From: Rhizoclosmatium globosum
Lineage: Eukaryota > Chytridiomycota > Chytridiomycetes > Chytridiales > Chytriomycetaceae
Assembly: GCA_002104985.1 (NCBI GenBank)
Contig: MCGO01000298.1
Span: 1 to 37,556, forward strand
Direction of reading: 5' to 3'
DNA: 37,556 nt
Under the pieces are notes generated by a model. That model worked only from the letters and a program-made list of their open reading frames with translations. It was not told the DNA's origin and searched no databases. The translations under genes were made by a program, and so were the position numbers. Below, piece after piece: positions 9,930 to 20,360 of the stretch; positions within the stretch are counted from its first letter, which is position 1, and each line of letters opens with the position of its first letter.

Positions 9930-10519
9930 TTTGATGGATAGTTCCAAAAATGGATTCAGAAGACAAAGTACTGTTATTAACTTGTTTTATCGAATAGTTG
10001 AAGGTGTGTTTAATTGATTGTAACCCGTCTCCATCCTCTCCACTTACTAGTATCGAATATCACCACTCAAACACCTCCAACAGCAACCCAACCTCACCCA
10101 CCTCACCCAACCACTTCAATCCGAACACCAACTTCACGACGATTCTCTTGAAAAATCCTTCTTCGAGGTTTCAGGCCGTTGCATATTCCTCTCCTCCACC
10201 TTCTGATATATAAGTCAATTCTCAACGAGGGTTTCACTTTCGAAACAAGCTACTCATTACATTACAGAATTGATAAAAAGACGTGAATAGGCCCACAAAC
10301 AATTATGAAATTTGAATGGGGTTGTATCGAAGATGAGTGCATATTACCTTGAGACTGCCAATATTTTGAAGATCTCAGTTTATCATTGAAATAGGAAGGT
10401 ATAGAGAGGCTTCTTTCAAGTGGAGCCAGTTCTCTTTAAAGTTGATTAAATAATGCAGAGTAAAGCCGTCAAATTGGCTTTCAATTGAATTTTTGAAACA
10501 AAAGGAAAAGTAGAAGGGG
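9930..10519. other. Intergenic with a C/T-rich, T-S-P-N coding-like patch
   Basis: About 590 nt between the divergent thioredoxin-like and GH26-like genes. Bases 10020-10210 are pyrimidine-rich on the plus strand and include a 71-codon open frame rich in Thr, Ser, Pro and Asn without a family match. The minus strand of the same patch reads a short Leu/Val/Glu-rich segment. Neither has convincing start, splice or homology support. The interval must carry both promoters. Confidence 0.4.
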
Positions 10520-12250
10520 ATGCTCCGTCACAACATCCTCCACTATCTCTTTTGGACCAAGGCGCTCGTGGCAATGCTTCTTGGGCTCTTTTGTCTTTTG
10601 TGGTTTAGTTGGCGCATCTACGATCTTCATTCAAGAGCCGTCCCAGCCTTTTTTGATGGCCTCCAGTCAGTTGACGTTACGGCCCCAGATTGCAACTACG
10701 ATCCAAAGTCAAATTGGGCACGACTTGAGCCGCAGACTGAGGGAATTCAGATGTTTGGGTTCCACTTGGACTGGTCTGTTGAGACGCCAGGCAAGATTGT
10801 GACAAAGGTGCGTGTCAGTGTTCAGTCAGTGTCTTCCCTCTTTCGTCTCCCTTATTTGTCCCTGCACTTCTCCAGCCCCTTCCCCGCCACCAATTAATGC
10901 TGCACTATTTGACACTGTGATCGCCCCTTTAGCTTAATGGATTTAGGCCAAATGTCTTCAATTCGTTCATGGAGTTCAGTGCCAACAAGTCTAAGCCAGC
11001 CTTTGAATTCTCACTACTCAACTGGTATGCCTCCGAGGCCGGTAGAGTAAAAGCTATGCTTGAAATTTCAATCATGATGGACCCGGCTGACAAGCTCGAG
11101 GACTTTAAAGACGACCGTTTGACTGAGCTCGCAAAAGCCTTGGCCGATTGCAATGCTGCCTATGGTGTTCCCATCTTTTTGCGTTACGGACATGAAATGA
11201 ATGGTGAGTTTCGTTTCATTGCAGGGACTCGGTGCGTCAGACGAACAATAGTCAGCCATAATCAATCAAAATGAAACCCTCTTCAAGACATGAGCAATAG
11301 ACTCTCCCCTCCCAAAACTATTTCTTCTTCCCACACAAACCAACAAATTATTAGGTCCTTTCTCCTCATACGGATTCGACCCTGTAAATTATGTTCCCAA
11401 CTTTAGACGCATGTCCACAATTCTGAAACAGTACACCAATATGACTGCAATTGTATGGGCTCCAAACATTGGGAAGGGGTATCCCTTTGGTACTTCTGGT
11501 GGTGTCTCCCTTCCAAGACCAGGAAACCCAAACTTTGATCTGATGGACACCAACAAAGATGGTATAATTGATGAGAACGACGATCCATACGGTGAGTTTT
11601 TCGTTCTTCGCTATCTATTCCTTTGTCTATATACCCATGTTTCATCATCTAAATTCGTCAAATTAGGACCGTGGTGGCCAGGTGCCGAATACGTTGACTG
11701 GGTCGGTCTATCGCTGTACTACTACCCACCCGATGAAATACAATTGCGAAACCACGCCGTTCCAGAAACATATTTTGAATCATACCTCACCGGTGTCGGA
11801 TACAACCAAGGTGCCAACTGGGAGCATTACTATAACTTTTACCGTCGCTTTGCTCTTGAACAGAATAAGCCAATGATGCTCCCAGAAACAGGCTCCCCAT
11901 ACTTATACAACATCTCTGCAGACGGCACCCCTGGTGTATCTGCGTCTAACCCAGGCGACGCTGCAGCCGTACAACCAGTTGATCTTCGTCTCCAATGGTT
12001 TAATCAAATTATGAACCCGACCACGTTGGCCAAGTATCCAAAGTTGAAGTTGATGGTCAACTTCGAGGAGGAGAAGGTAATGGGATTACCGTCGTTTTTC
12101 AGAGATTGGAAGTTGACGTTTGATCCCATTATTGCCACTGCGATTTTAAAACTGTTTAAGGGCTGGAGCACGCATATGAAGGAGGGAAATCAGTTTGATT
12201 ACCATTGTAACGGTGCTGTTGTGTTGAATGGACAAGCTGGATCTCTTTAA
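10520..12250 (+). CDS. Membrane-anchored GH26-like glycoside hydrolase (beta-mannanase fold)
   Basis: Exons 10520-10807, 10933-11203, 11355-11591 and 11667-12250 give 459 residues. A signal anchor (about residues 9-29, ALVAMLLGLFCLLWFSW) predicts a type II Golgi or plasma-membrane protein. The catalytic domain has LRYGHEMNG with Glu184 as the likely acid/base and MLPETG with Glu339 as the likely nucleophile, both at GH26-type positions at the ends of barrel strands. IVWAPNIG and VDWVGLSLYYYP are further barrel strands. Residues 251-262 (DTNKDGIIDEND) form a canonical calcium-binding EF-hand-type loop inserted in the barrel. GH26 enzymes cleave beta-mannans or mixed beta-glucans; the membrane anchor suggests remodelling of the cell's own wall. 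Substrate is not deducible. Confidence 0.83.
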
Positions 12251-12500
12251 GTCATACTTTTTCCCTTCTCCTTTACTCCCTCAGCTTTGTTTGTTTCGTT
12301 TCTTTTCTTCTTGTTCCTCTTATTTCTATCATTTAGTTAGAAGCCGATTTTCAACGTGCAAGTATTAAACTGTGAGCATGGATTAAAAGCGAACAACCTC
12401 ATTTCATGAAATAATTGATACTGTTTGGGCAAATTTGAATATAAAGAAGGAGAGGAGAAGAAAAGAGGAGAAGAAAAGATCCAATTTGGGAAAAAGAACA

Positions 12501-15500
12501 ATGGAAGGGAACACTCGGACAGCCACTGGGTCCCCTTCAACGTACCGCTCGCCGCAACTTGAACGAAGAAGAAGAGCTACGATTGCTGTAACTGTATCAC
12601 AAGCTGAAGGAACAGAATCGAATGAATCGTTGGACTTGGACAACTCAATCGCCTATTCATCCTCCAAATCACGCAAGTCAAGGCTTTCTTTCCTTGGTTC
12701 GAAGGTACGCTATCTTTTATCTAGTTACTATACCTCCTTAATCTTATGTCATCAACAAGGTTTCATCCTTCTTTGCATCATTTGAAGCACCCTCCCTCTT
12801 CACATCTTCAGCCCTATCTCCCACGAATCCAGATTCTTCCGAAGGTGTCGATGATTCATCGCCTGAATCGATTGTTGCTGAAACACTCAGGAATCGGGGA
12901 CGTAGTGCTTCTGTTCAACGGGTGGCTCAGCGGTTGAGTAAGAAGATAAATGTGAGTTAACTCTTTTGTTGCGGTATCTTTTAGTAATAGTGTATTGGTT
13001 TAGAGCCCTGCGTTGTCGCATGCTTCGTATTTACAATCTGCCAATTCATCGCCAAAAGTAATACCTGCGTACGAATTCTATCATGCCGATTTTTCGAAGA
13101 AAGAAGAGGGAGGTATTGTTGGAGAAGGGAGGGAGGATGTGAGGGGGAAGGAGAGAATTGGACGGAAGGGGGTCACGTTTGGGGATGCAGCCAAAAAGGG
13201 GAATATGTTTGTCGAAGCTATGAGTTTGTTGGCGGCTGGAGCTCGAGGAGCTGATGGTGATAATGTTAGTCCAAGCTTCTGTAAATTCACATGGTTCAAT
13301 AACAAATGACTACTCCAGCAAAAGCGAATCAACCCACGAACATCCACTTCATCAATCTCAATATCTCTTCCCCTCTCACAAACTCCACCCCCACCAGCAA
13401 CAGTATCTACCGCAACTTCTTCCAAGAAAGTCTCAACAGCCCCCCAAATAGGAACATTGGACGTCTCCGACCTCTTCCCCCAAACCCTCACAGAGCTCAC
13501 GTCCACGCCAGGCCTAACCCTCTTCCGTATCGAAAATATGCGACCAACCCTCCTTCCCACCTCAGACCACGGTCGATTCTGCATCGCAGACTGCTACCTC
13601 GTAATCAGCACCACAACCGACGACCCTCACCTCCAGCGCTATGACCAAACCGGCGAAAAGGGCGAAATGTCCACGGACCACCTTGTTCACACGATTTACA
13701 CTTGGATCGGGAGTCGCGCCGAGATGGATAAACGGTTTTGTTGTGCCATGTTTGCTGTTGGTGTGAAACAGCTGCTTCCCGGAGCGAGGGGTGGGATTGT
13801 GAGGGAAGCGGAGGGGGAAGAAGAAGATGCGTTTTTAGAGGTGTTTGAAGGTGTTGGTGGGATTTTATATGAAGATGAGGAGGTTGCGGCAGAGAGTGGT
13901 CTTTTTGTTGCAGAGAGGCGGAGGTTTCAGGTTAAAGTTTATGAAGTGTTCGTTGTGAAGGGGGGTAGAGGGATGGTAAGGATGAGAGTTGTTGAACCGG
14001 TGAAAGGAGGGTTGAGGAGTGATGGAGTTTATTTTGTGGATGCTGGATGGGAGCTTGTCCAGTGGAATGGTAGGGAGAGTCGGAGTGCTGTTCGGGCAAA
14101 ATGTCGGCTATTGATAGATGTTGTAAATGGGGCGGATCGTGCAGGTCGTGCAAAAGTGTTTGAGGTTGAAGAGGGAGATGTTTGTGAAGTACTTGAGCGG
14201 GTTTTGCCAGATGTGGAAGTGTCTGCGGATGAGGAGGTCGAGGTTGAGCGCACTGCAGTTCTGTACAAAGTTCCGAGTGATGGAACTGGTGAGTTGAGTA
14301 ATTGGATTGTTTCACGGGAAGGTACGTTTGACGCTTTGTTCGCTGAGCTTCCCATTGATTATCGATTTCAAGAAAACGAATCTGGTTTCAGCCGATCCAT
14401 GCTCGATCCACAGGATTGTTTTATTCTCGATGCTGGAGCTGAACTATTCTTATGGATAGGAAGCAAAGCATCTGCAGCGAAAAAGTCGTTTGCATCTGAA
14501 GTGTTGGCAGTTGAGTACTTTGCTGCCATAACAACCTGCCCAACCAACTCTTTACCACCTGCATACAGAAAGTAATTCGACAATCCTACCGTCCATCCTA
14601 CCTCTCTCTCCAACGTATAACCCACCACAATGAGCCCGAACCCTTCAAATTATATTTCCCAGACTGGGTAGAACCGCGAACCGAATCACTCACCCAGTCT
14701 ATCCGCCGAAAACTTGCACCAGTCCCATTTAAAGTCGATGTTCGCGCACTGTATGCACCTCACCCTCTGTTGACCGGGAATGCTTCAGTGATTCACCAGG
14801 ACCGATTCTTTCAAGCTATGCAAGCCATGCAAGAGGCAAATGAAAAACTTGTACAGTACACTGCGTTCGCATTTGAACGCGGTCGCTTTGTCCGGTTGGA
14901 GGATTTCGAGCGCGGTGGTGTTCACGTTTGCATGGAAGGACAGTATGCCTTTTTAGCTGTGTATGGTGGAGATGCTACGGAGCAGGTTTTGGAAGAGGAT
15001 GTACGTGGGGTTATGAATGGTGCGCTTGTGTTGCAGCGAGATGAGGAGTTTAAACTTGGTGGAGAGAAGTTCCCTGTTGTTGATAGTTATTTCAGTCTCG
15101 CTTTGAAGAAAGAGGAACCGACGACTCGGCATTGTGTTATTTACTTTTGGGTGGGACGATATGCGTCGAATGTTGCAGAAAAGTCGTTTCGGTTCCATGC
15201 GAGGAAGGAACTTGAGGATGCTGTTCGGGGATTGTATGGATGTGACGTGAATGTTGTGCACGTGACGCAGGAGAGAGAGCCTGTGGAGTTACTTGCGCAT
15301 TGGGGAAATAGGAGTGTGATTCATAGAGGGACAAGGAGGCAATTGTTGAAACGGGTGAAGGAGGGGTGTGGACCTGTTTTGTATCACGTTCGAACTGATT
15401 GGAGGTTCAAGACTACACGTGCTGTAGAAGTTTCTTGTGCTAGTGAACGGCTTGTGAGTCGCGATTGTTTCTATGTTGGGAAAGTTGGGGGGGAGGGAGG

Positions 15501-16194
15501 GTTCTTGTGGACAGGAAAGAATTCTACGCTGGAGGATGGTCGCAAAGCATGTTCTGTTGCTGATCGCATCACGAGTTTCTATGGGGATGAGGAAAGTGTT
15601 GGGGTTGGTGATTCGGAGGAATCGCTTGTCGATACTGTACAAGATGGTCGTGACGAGTCTGTGCAAGAAAAGAGTATTCGCAAATCTGCAAGGCTGCTCG
15701 TGACCAAAAAAGTCCGAATTGTGGCTGAGGGACTCGAGCCTCGAGCTTTTTGGGAAGTTTTTCCAAATGGAAAACAACCATATTGTACAGGACCCATGCC
15801 GCCGCTGATAATCAACACTGGCATCGAAGGTACAGTGGTTCCAACCAATTTACCCCGCTTGTTGGTGTGTAGCTGTGTGAAAGGCTATTTTTCAGTTGAA
15901 GAACTTCCACAATACGATCAACTGAGTCTGGATACCTCATGTTGTGCAATTTTAGATCCTGGACCACATTCTCCAGTTTATTTATGGCAAGGTTCCAGCG
16001 CAAGTGATGTCGTTATCAAACTTAGCAAGAAAGCTGTCGAGGTTTGGTTGGAGACTCTCGACGATGGGCGAAGGAATTGGGAGGGCGAACTTGCGACGGG
16101 AGAAGTTGTTGTTGATGGAGTCATATCTGCCGCCGAAGGAGCCGAGAGTTATGAGTTTCGAAGTATGTTTTTGGGATGGGTACAGGTTGAATGA
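12501..16194 (+). CDS. Gelsolin-repeat actin-binding protein (villin/supervillin-like, no headpiece)
   Basis: Exons 12501-12704, 12760-12951, 13004-13264, 13319-14509 and 14569-16194 give 1157 residues. The first 260 or so are low-complexity, Ser/Arg-rich and probably disordered. From about residue 268 gelsolin modules repeat, shown by the strand-helix signatures HTIYTWIGSRAEMDKR, GVYFVDAGWELVQWNG, DCFILDAGAELFLWIGSKAS, CVIYFWVGRYASNVAEKS and CCAILDPGPHSPVYLWQG. About six modules fit, as in villin or supervillin. No villin headpiece follows; the chain ends at FLGWVQVE. Gelsolin modules sever, cap or bundle actin filaments, often with calcium. The start is the first ATG in frame. Donors at 13265 (GTTAGT) and 14510 (GTTGAG) are unusual, but phases agree throughout. 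The frame is intact. Confidence 0.87.
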
Positions 16195-16706
16195 GGCATG
16201 ACAGAATTCTATGATGTTTAATCGTATTTTCTAATACACATGTATTTTCATGAAAATAACAAGTTGCTGTTTTTGTGATGACAAACTTTTTGGAGAATTG
16301 AAAGAAGTGGCACCTTGTGGCTGCACGATGTTGCTGTGGAAATTGAAATGACAGCATCAATGAAGACGCCTGTCTCTCGAATCTTTTTTGATTATCCCTT
16401 TCTCGTTTCTCAATTAATAAGACGCCCTTGTCAAGTTGTGTTGTCAATTGCGACATTTCACGTCAGACCAAAAAACGCCAGTTTGAACCTGAATGCTTTG
16501 ACAATCCCGCCCGCAAAGAGTTGCACCTGTAACTATGGTATTATACACTGGAATACAGTTGACATTATATGTTGGTGAGCACTCAAGACTTCCATGGATA
16601 TGTAATGAATAATTTTTTTTGTAATTTGTTGGGGGCTGAAGCCAGTTTGCCAAAAGGCCAAAAAGTCGCAAGTCTCTTTTTTCTTTCACGAACTCATTTC
16701 TCAGAC
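16195..16706. other. Intergenic; 3' end of gelsolin gene and PMA1 promoter
   Basis: About 510 nt without a supported gene. It should contain the gelsolin-gene terminator and the core promoter and 5' leader of the proton-pump gene. Short open frames on both strands show no family resemblance. I see no clear TATA box or known operator. Confidence 0.5.
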
Positions 16707-19700
16707 ATGACCAACCACGAAGGTATGTCACCCAACCGGTTCATAGTTCCAGTAGTTCTGTAACACGAGGAAGAGAGTTGTATGCAGTGTGAGAGATGGG
16801 GAGAAGGTTGGGAAAGTAGCGGATATCTTATCGCAACGTTGACAAGTGCTCACAACTTTGGCTGCCATGGCTGATGCTGCTACTACTGGCTGTGAATGTC
16901 AGTAGGAGGACTTTGGATGTCTCGTTGAAGTGGAATCGGATGAGGATCAATCTTTGTGCTTAAATTGGATGTTGAGATGTTATCTGAGCGTGCTCTCCAT
17001 TGCCCCCTCTGCTCTCATCCCTCTTCCTTCTCCTTCCCTTCTTCATCAACTTTCAACCGTCAGTCCTGCAAGTCTTTGAAGGCTGCGCAGGCGGTGGTGG
17101 CGGCTGTTCTCTCAAAAACAACATCCGGAAAAATTGAGCACACATCTCCATTTCCCATCACCCCTTCCATTTCCCCAACCTGTTTCAGCTTATCTGACTG
17201 TTTCATTAATAACATATTCAATTCACAGAGAAGCACGAAGTCCTCAACTCTGACGGCAAGAAGCCATTGAAGATGGAGGAGGCGATCCACGTTGAGGTTG
17301 CCGACGACATCCCACCAGAGTTGGAGGCCCTCCTCCACACTGAGCCTCTCCACGGTCTCACTGACACTGAGGTTGCTGAGCGTACTGCTCAGTTCGGTCT
17401 CAACGAGATTCCAGAGAACAAGACCAACCCTCTCCTCAAGTTCTTGTCCTACTTCTTGGGTCCTATCTCCTACCTTTTGGAAATCGCCTGTATTCTCTCT
17501 GGTGTTTTCGAGGACTGGATTGACTTCGGTATCTTGCTCGCTGTCTTGATCATCAACGCCTGTATTGGTTTCTTCGAGGAGGCCCGTGCTGAGTCTGCCT
17601 TGGACGCCCTCAAGAACACTCTTGCCTTGAAGTCTCGTTGTTGGAGAAACGGAAAGCTCGTCGAGGTTGATTCTAACACCCTTGTTCCAGGAGACATCAT
17701 TGCTCTCCGTCTTGGTGACATTATCCCAGCTGACTGTCGTCTTTTGGGTGTTGGTGTTACTGGTGAAATCTCCGAGGGTACTCTCCAGATCGATCAGTCT
17801 GCCCTTACTGGTGAATCTCTCCCTGTCCAGAAGGGTAAGGGTGCTACCGCTTACTCTTCCGCTATTGTCAAGCAAGGTCAGATGTTGGCTGTCGTTACCA
17901 AGACTGGTATCAACACTTACATTGGTCGTGCTGCCAACCTCATCTCCATCACTACTGAGGAGGGTCACTTCCAGAAGATCATTAACTCTATCGGTAACTT
18001 CTTGGTCATCATCACTTGTGTAAGTTCGTTTTTTGTTTTCATTCAATTTGCTTACAGTAGACATCACCACAGGGAATGGCTGTCGTTCTCTTCTTCGTTC
18101 GTACCTGGGCTGTCCCAGAGGACAAGAATGCTGCTCTTGGAGAACGTGTCAAGTCTGCTCTCTTGGAAGTCTTGGTTTTGACTATTGCTGCCATTCCAGT
18201 CGGTCTCCCAACTATCATGTCCGTTACCATGGCTGTCGGTGCTTCCCAGCTCGCTAAGAAGGAGGTTATCGTCAAGCGTTTGACTGCCATTGAAGAACTT
18301 GCGTCCGTCTCCATTCTCTGCTCTGACAAGACTGGTACTTTGACCCTTAACCAGCTCTCCTTCGATGTTCCATACTTGTCCAATAAGGGAAACACCACCG
18401 ACGACTTCCACGGAACCGGTGTTCCATACACTGAACAGGACCTCCTCTTGGCCTCTTTCTTCGCCTCTGAGCCAGGAGCCCAGGACGCCATTGAGTCCGC
18501 TATCCGTAAGGCTGCCCAAAACCGTGTCACTATCCTCAAGGAACGTGCCAACCAGGACCACCACATCCCAGGTTACAAGGTCAACAACTTTATTCCATTC
18601 AACCCAACCTCCAAGTACACTGAAGCTACTGTCACTGACCTTGCCACTGGTAAGCAGTTCCGTACCATCAAGGGAGCTCCACAGGTTATCGTCCGTATGG
18701 TCGGTGGACACGATGAGGCTACCGCTGCTGTCAACGACTTCGCCCGCCGTGGTCTCCGTGCTCTGGGTGTTGCCCGCACTATCGACGACGCCATGACCAA
18801 GTTTGAAATGATTGGTATGATCTCCCTCCTTGACCCACCACGTCCAGACTCTGCCCACACCATCGACGAATGCCACAAGCTCGGTATCTCCGTTAAGATG
18901 ATCACCGGAGACCAACAGATTATCGGAAAGGAAGTTGCTCACCGTCTCGGAATGAACCGTACTATTTTGGATGCCTCCAAGTTGATGGATGCTTCTCTTG
19001 ACGAGGAGGCTCTTATCGACCGTTGCGAGAAGTGTGATGGTTTTGCCCAGGTTATCCCAGAACACAAGTACAAGGTTGTTGAGTTGCTCCAGAAGCGTGG
19101 CTACCTCGTTGGTATGACTGGTGACGGTGTTAACGATGCCCCAGCTTTGAAGAAGGCCAACGTCGGTATTGCTGTCGAGGGTTGTACTGATGCCGCCCGT
19201 TCCGCTGCCGATATCGTCTTGCTTGCTGCCGGTCTTTCCACCATCATTGACGGTGTCAAGACTTCCCGTGCCATTTTCCAGAGAATGAGATCTTACGCCT
19301 TGTACCGTATTGCCTCCACTATCCACTTCTTGTTGTTCTTCTTCATCTCCATTTGTGCCTACGGATTCTCTCTCCCACCAAGATTGATTATTTTGATTGC
19401 CGTGTTAAACGACGCTGCCACTCTCGTTATCTCTGTCGACAATGCTCAGATTTCCCAACGTCCAGACAAGTGGAGACTCGGACAGCTCATCACCCTCTCC
19501 TTCGTCCTTGGTTTCTTGTTGATGGTTATCTCCTGGGCTCACTTCTTCATTGCTCACTATGGATTCGGTTACACCCAGCACTCTTACGACAATTACCCAG
19601 ATGAGGCGAATGCCGGTGTCCTCCAGACCATTATGTACCTCCAGATTTCTTCCTGCCCACACTTCGTCATCTTCTCTACTCGTCTCCCAGGTTACTTCTA

Positions 19701-20124
19701 CGAAAACATGCCATCCTGGATCTTCATCCTCGCTGTTGCTGGTACTCAAGTCTTTGCTATGTTCATGTCCATCTTTGGTATCCGCGCTCTTGATGCCACT
19801 GCTATTGGATGGGGTTGGGGTGTTGGAGTTCTCGCTATCTCCACTGTTATGTTCATGTTGCTCGACATTGTCAAGGTCCAGATTATCCGTAAGTGGTCCT
19901 TCGACTTGACTGTCAAGTTGTACCCAACCAAGGCTAGAAAGGCTGAGTTGGAGGCTCGTCTCGTCAAGCGTGCTTTGCTTACCCGTGTTAACGCCAACAT
20001 TGTTAAGGCCCGTAAGACTTACTACATGGTTTTGGGTGTTGTTGCCTGGAAGAAGGCTCTTGCCCACTCCAAGAAGGGAAAGCTTTACGCTGGTAACTCT
20101 GACAGCACTGTTGCCATCAACTAG
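16707..20124 (+). CDS. PMA1: Plasma-membrane proton-pumping P-type ATPase (P3A)
   Basis: Exons 16707-16722, 17229-18019 and 18073-20124 give 952 residues. The 16-nt first exon reads MTNHE plus one base of the next codon. It joins in phase to EKHEVLNSDGKKPLK. The pump exports protons using ATP and energises nutrient uptake. Visible P-type signatures are the TGES actuator loop, the phosphorylation site SDKTGTLT with Asp354, KGAPQ in the nucleotide domain, and the hinge MTGDGVNDAPALKKANVGIA. The M4 helix VLTIAAIPVGLPTIMSVTM and further C-terminal transmembrane helices are clear. Length and order match fungal PMA1. Codon use is extremely biased (Pro almost always CCA, Lys AAG, Gly GGT or GGA), as expected for a very abundant protein. 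The bias leaves long open frames on the opposite strand that I take as shadows. Confidence 0.96.
16723..17228 (+). promoter_or_regulatory. 506-nt first intron of PMA1, possible regulatory intron
   Basis: The intron runs from GTATGT to a CACAG acceptor, is about ten times the typical length here, and follows only 16 coding bases. Near 16867 it contains a well-framed ATG (GCTGCCATGGCTGATGC) with coding-like codons for MADAATTGCECQ, then a stop. Splicing from GTs in this mini-ORF to the PMA1 acceptor would create a stop codon or the wrong frame, so it is not an alternative first exon under normal splicing. A polypyrimidine region lies around 17000-17050. A role in expression is inferred only from length and position. 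Confidence 0.45.
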
Positions 20125-20360
20125 ATTGCAGGGTTAGCCTGAACTCTCTTGTTTCTTTTCTCTGTTATGTCGTGATTTGGTTGCATTGTGGTGTTTCGAA
20201 TATCATTTATGCTGCTTGTGGTTAGACTCTCTCGTTATTTGGTTTTTCAGTTCTCATTTTAATTTTTCTTAGTTGTTACCTCTTTCTTTGTTGTTATACA
20301 TTTATGAATCATTAAAAGCGAATTGAAACCTTAAAAGTCCATTTCGAGGTGGCTGTCAAA

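Noticed and set aside
9998..10213. 71-codon plus-strand frame rich in Thr, Ser, Pro and Asn
   Set aside because: It follows from a pyrimidine-rich tract, has no good start context and no family match. Kept only as an intergenic remark.
16867..16902. Alternative PMA1 first exon at the intronic ATG
   Set aside because: Splicing from its two phase-1 GT sites to the PMA1 acceptor makes a TAG stop, and the third GT gives the wrong frame.
17060..20067. Long minus-strand frames (336, 420 and 220 codons)
   Set aside because: They mirror the codon-biased proton pump gene and show no domain.
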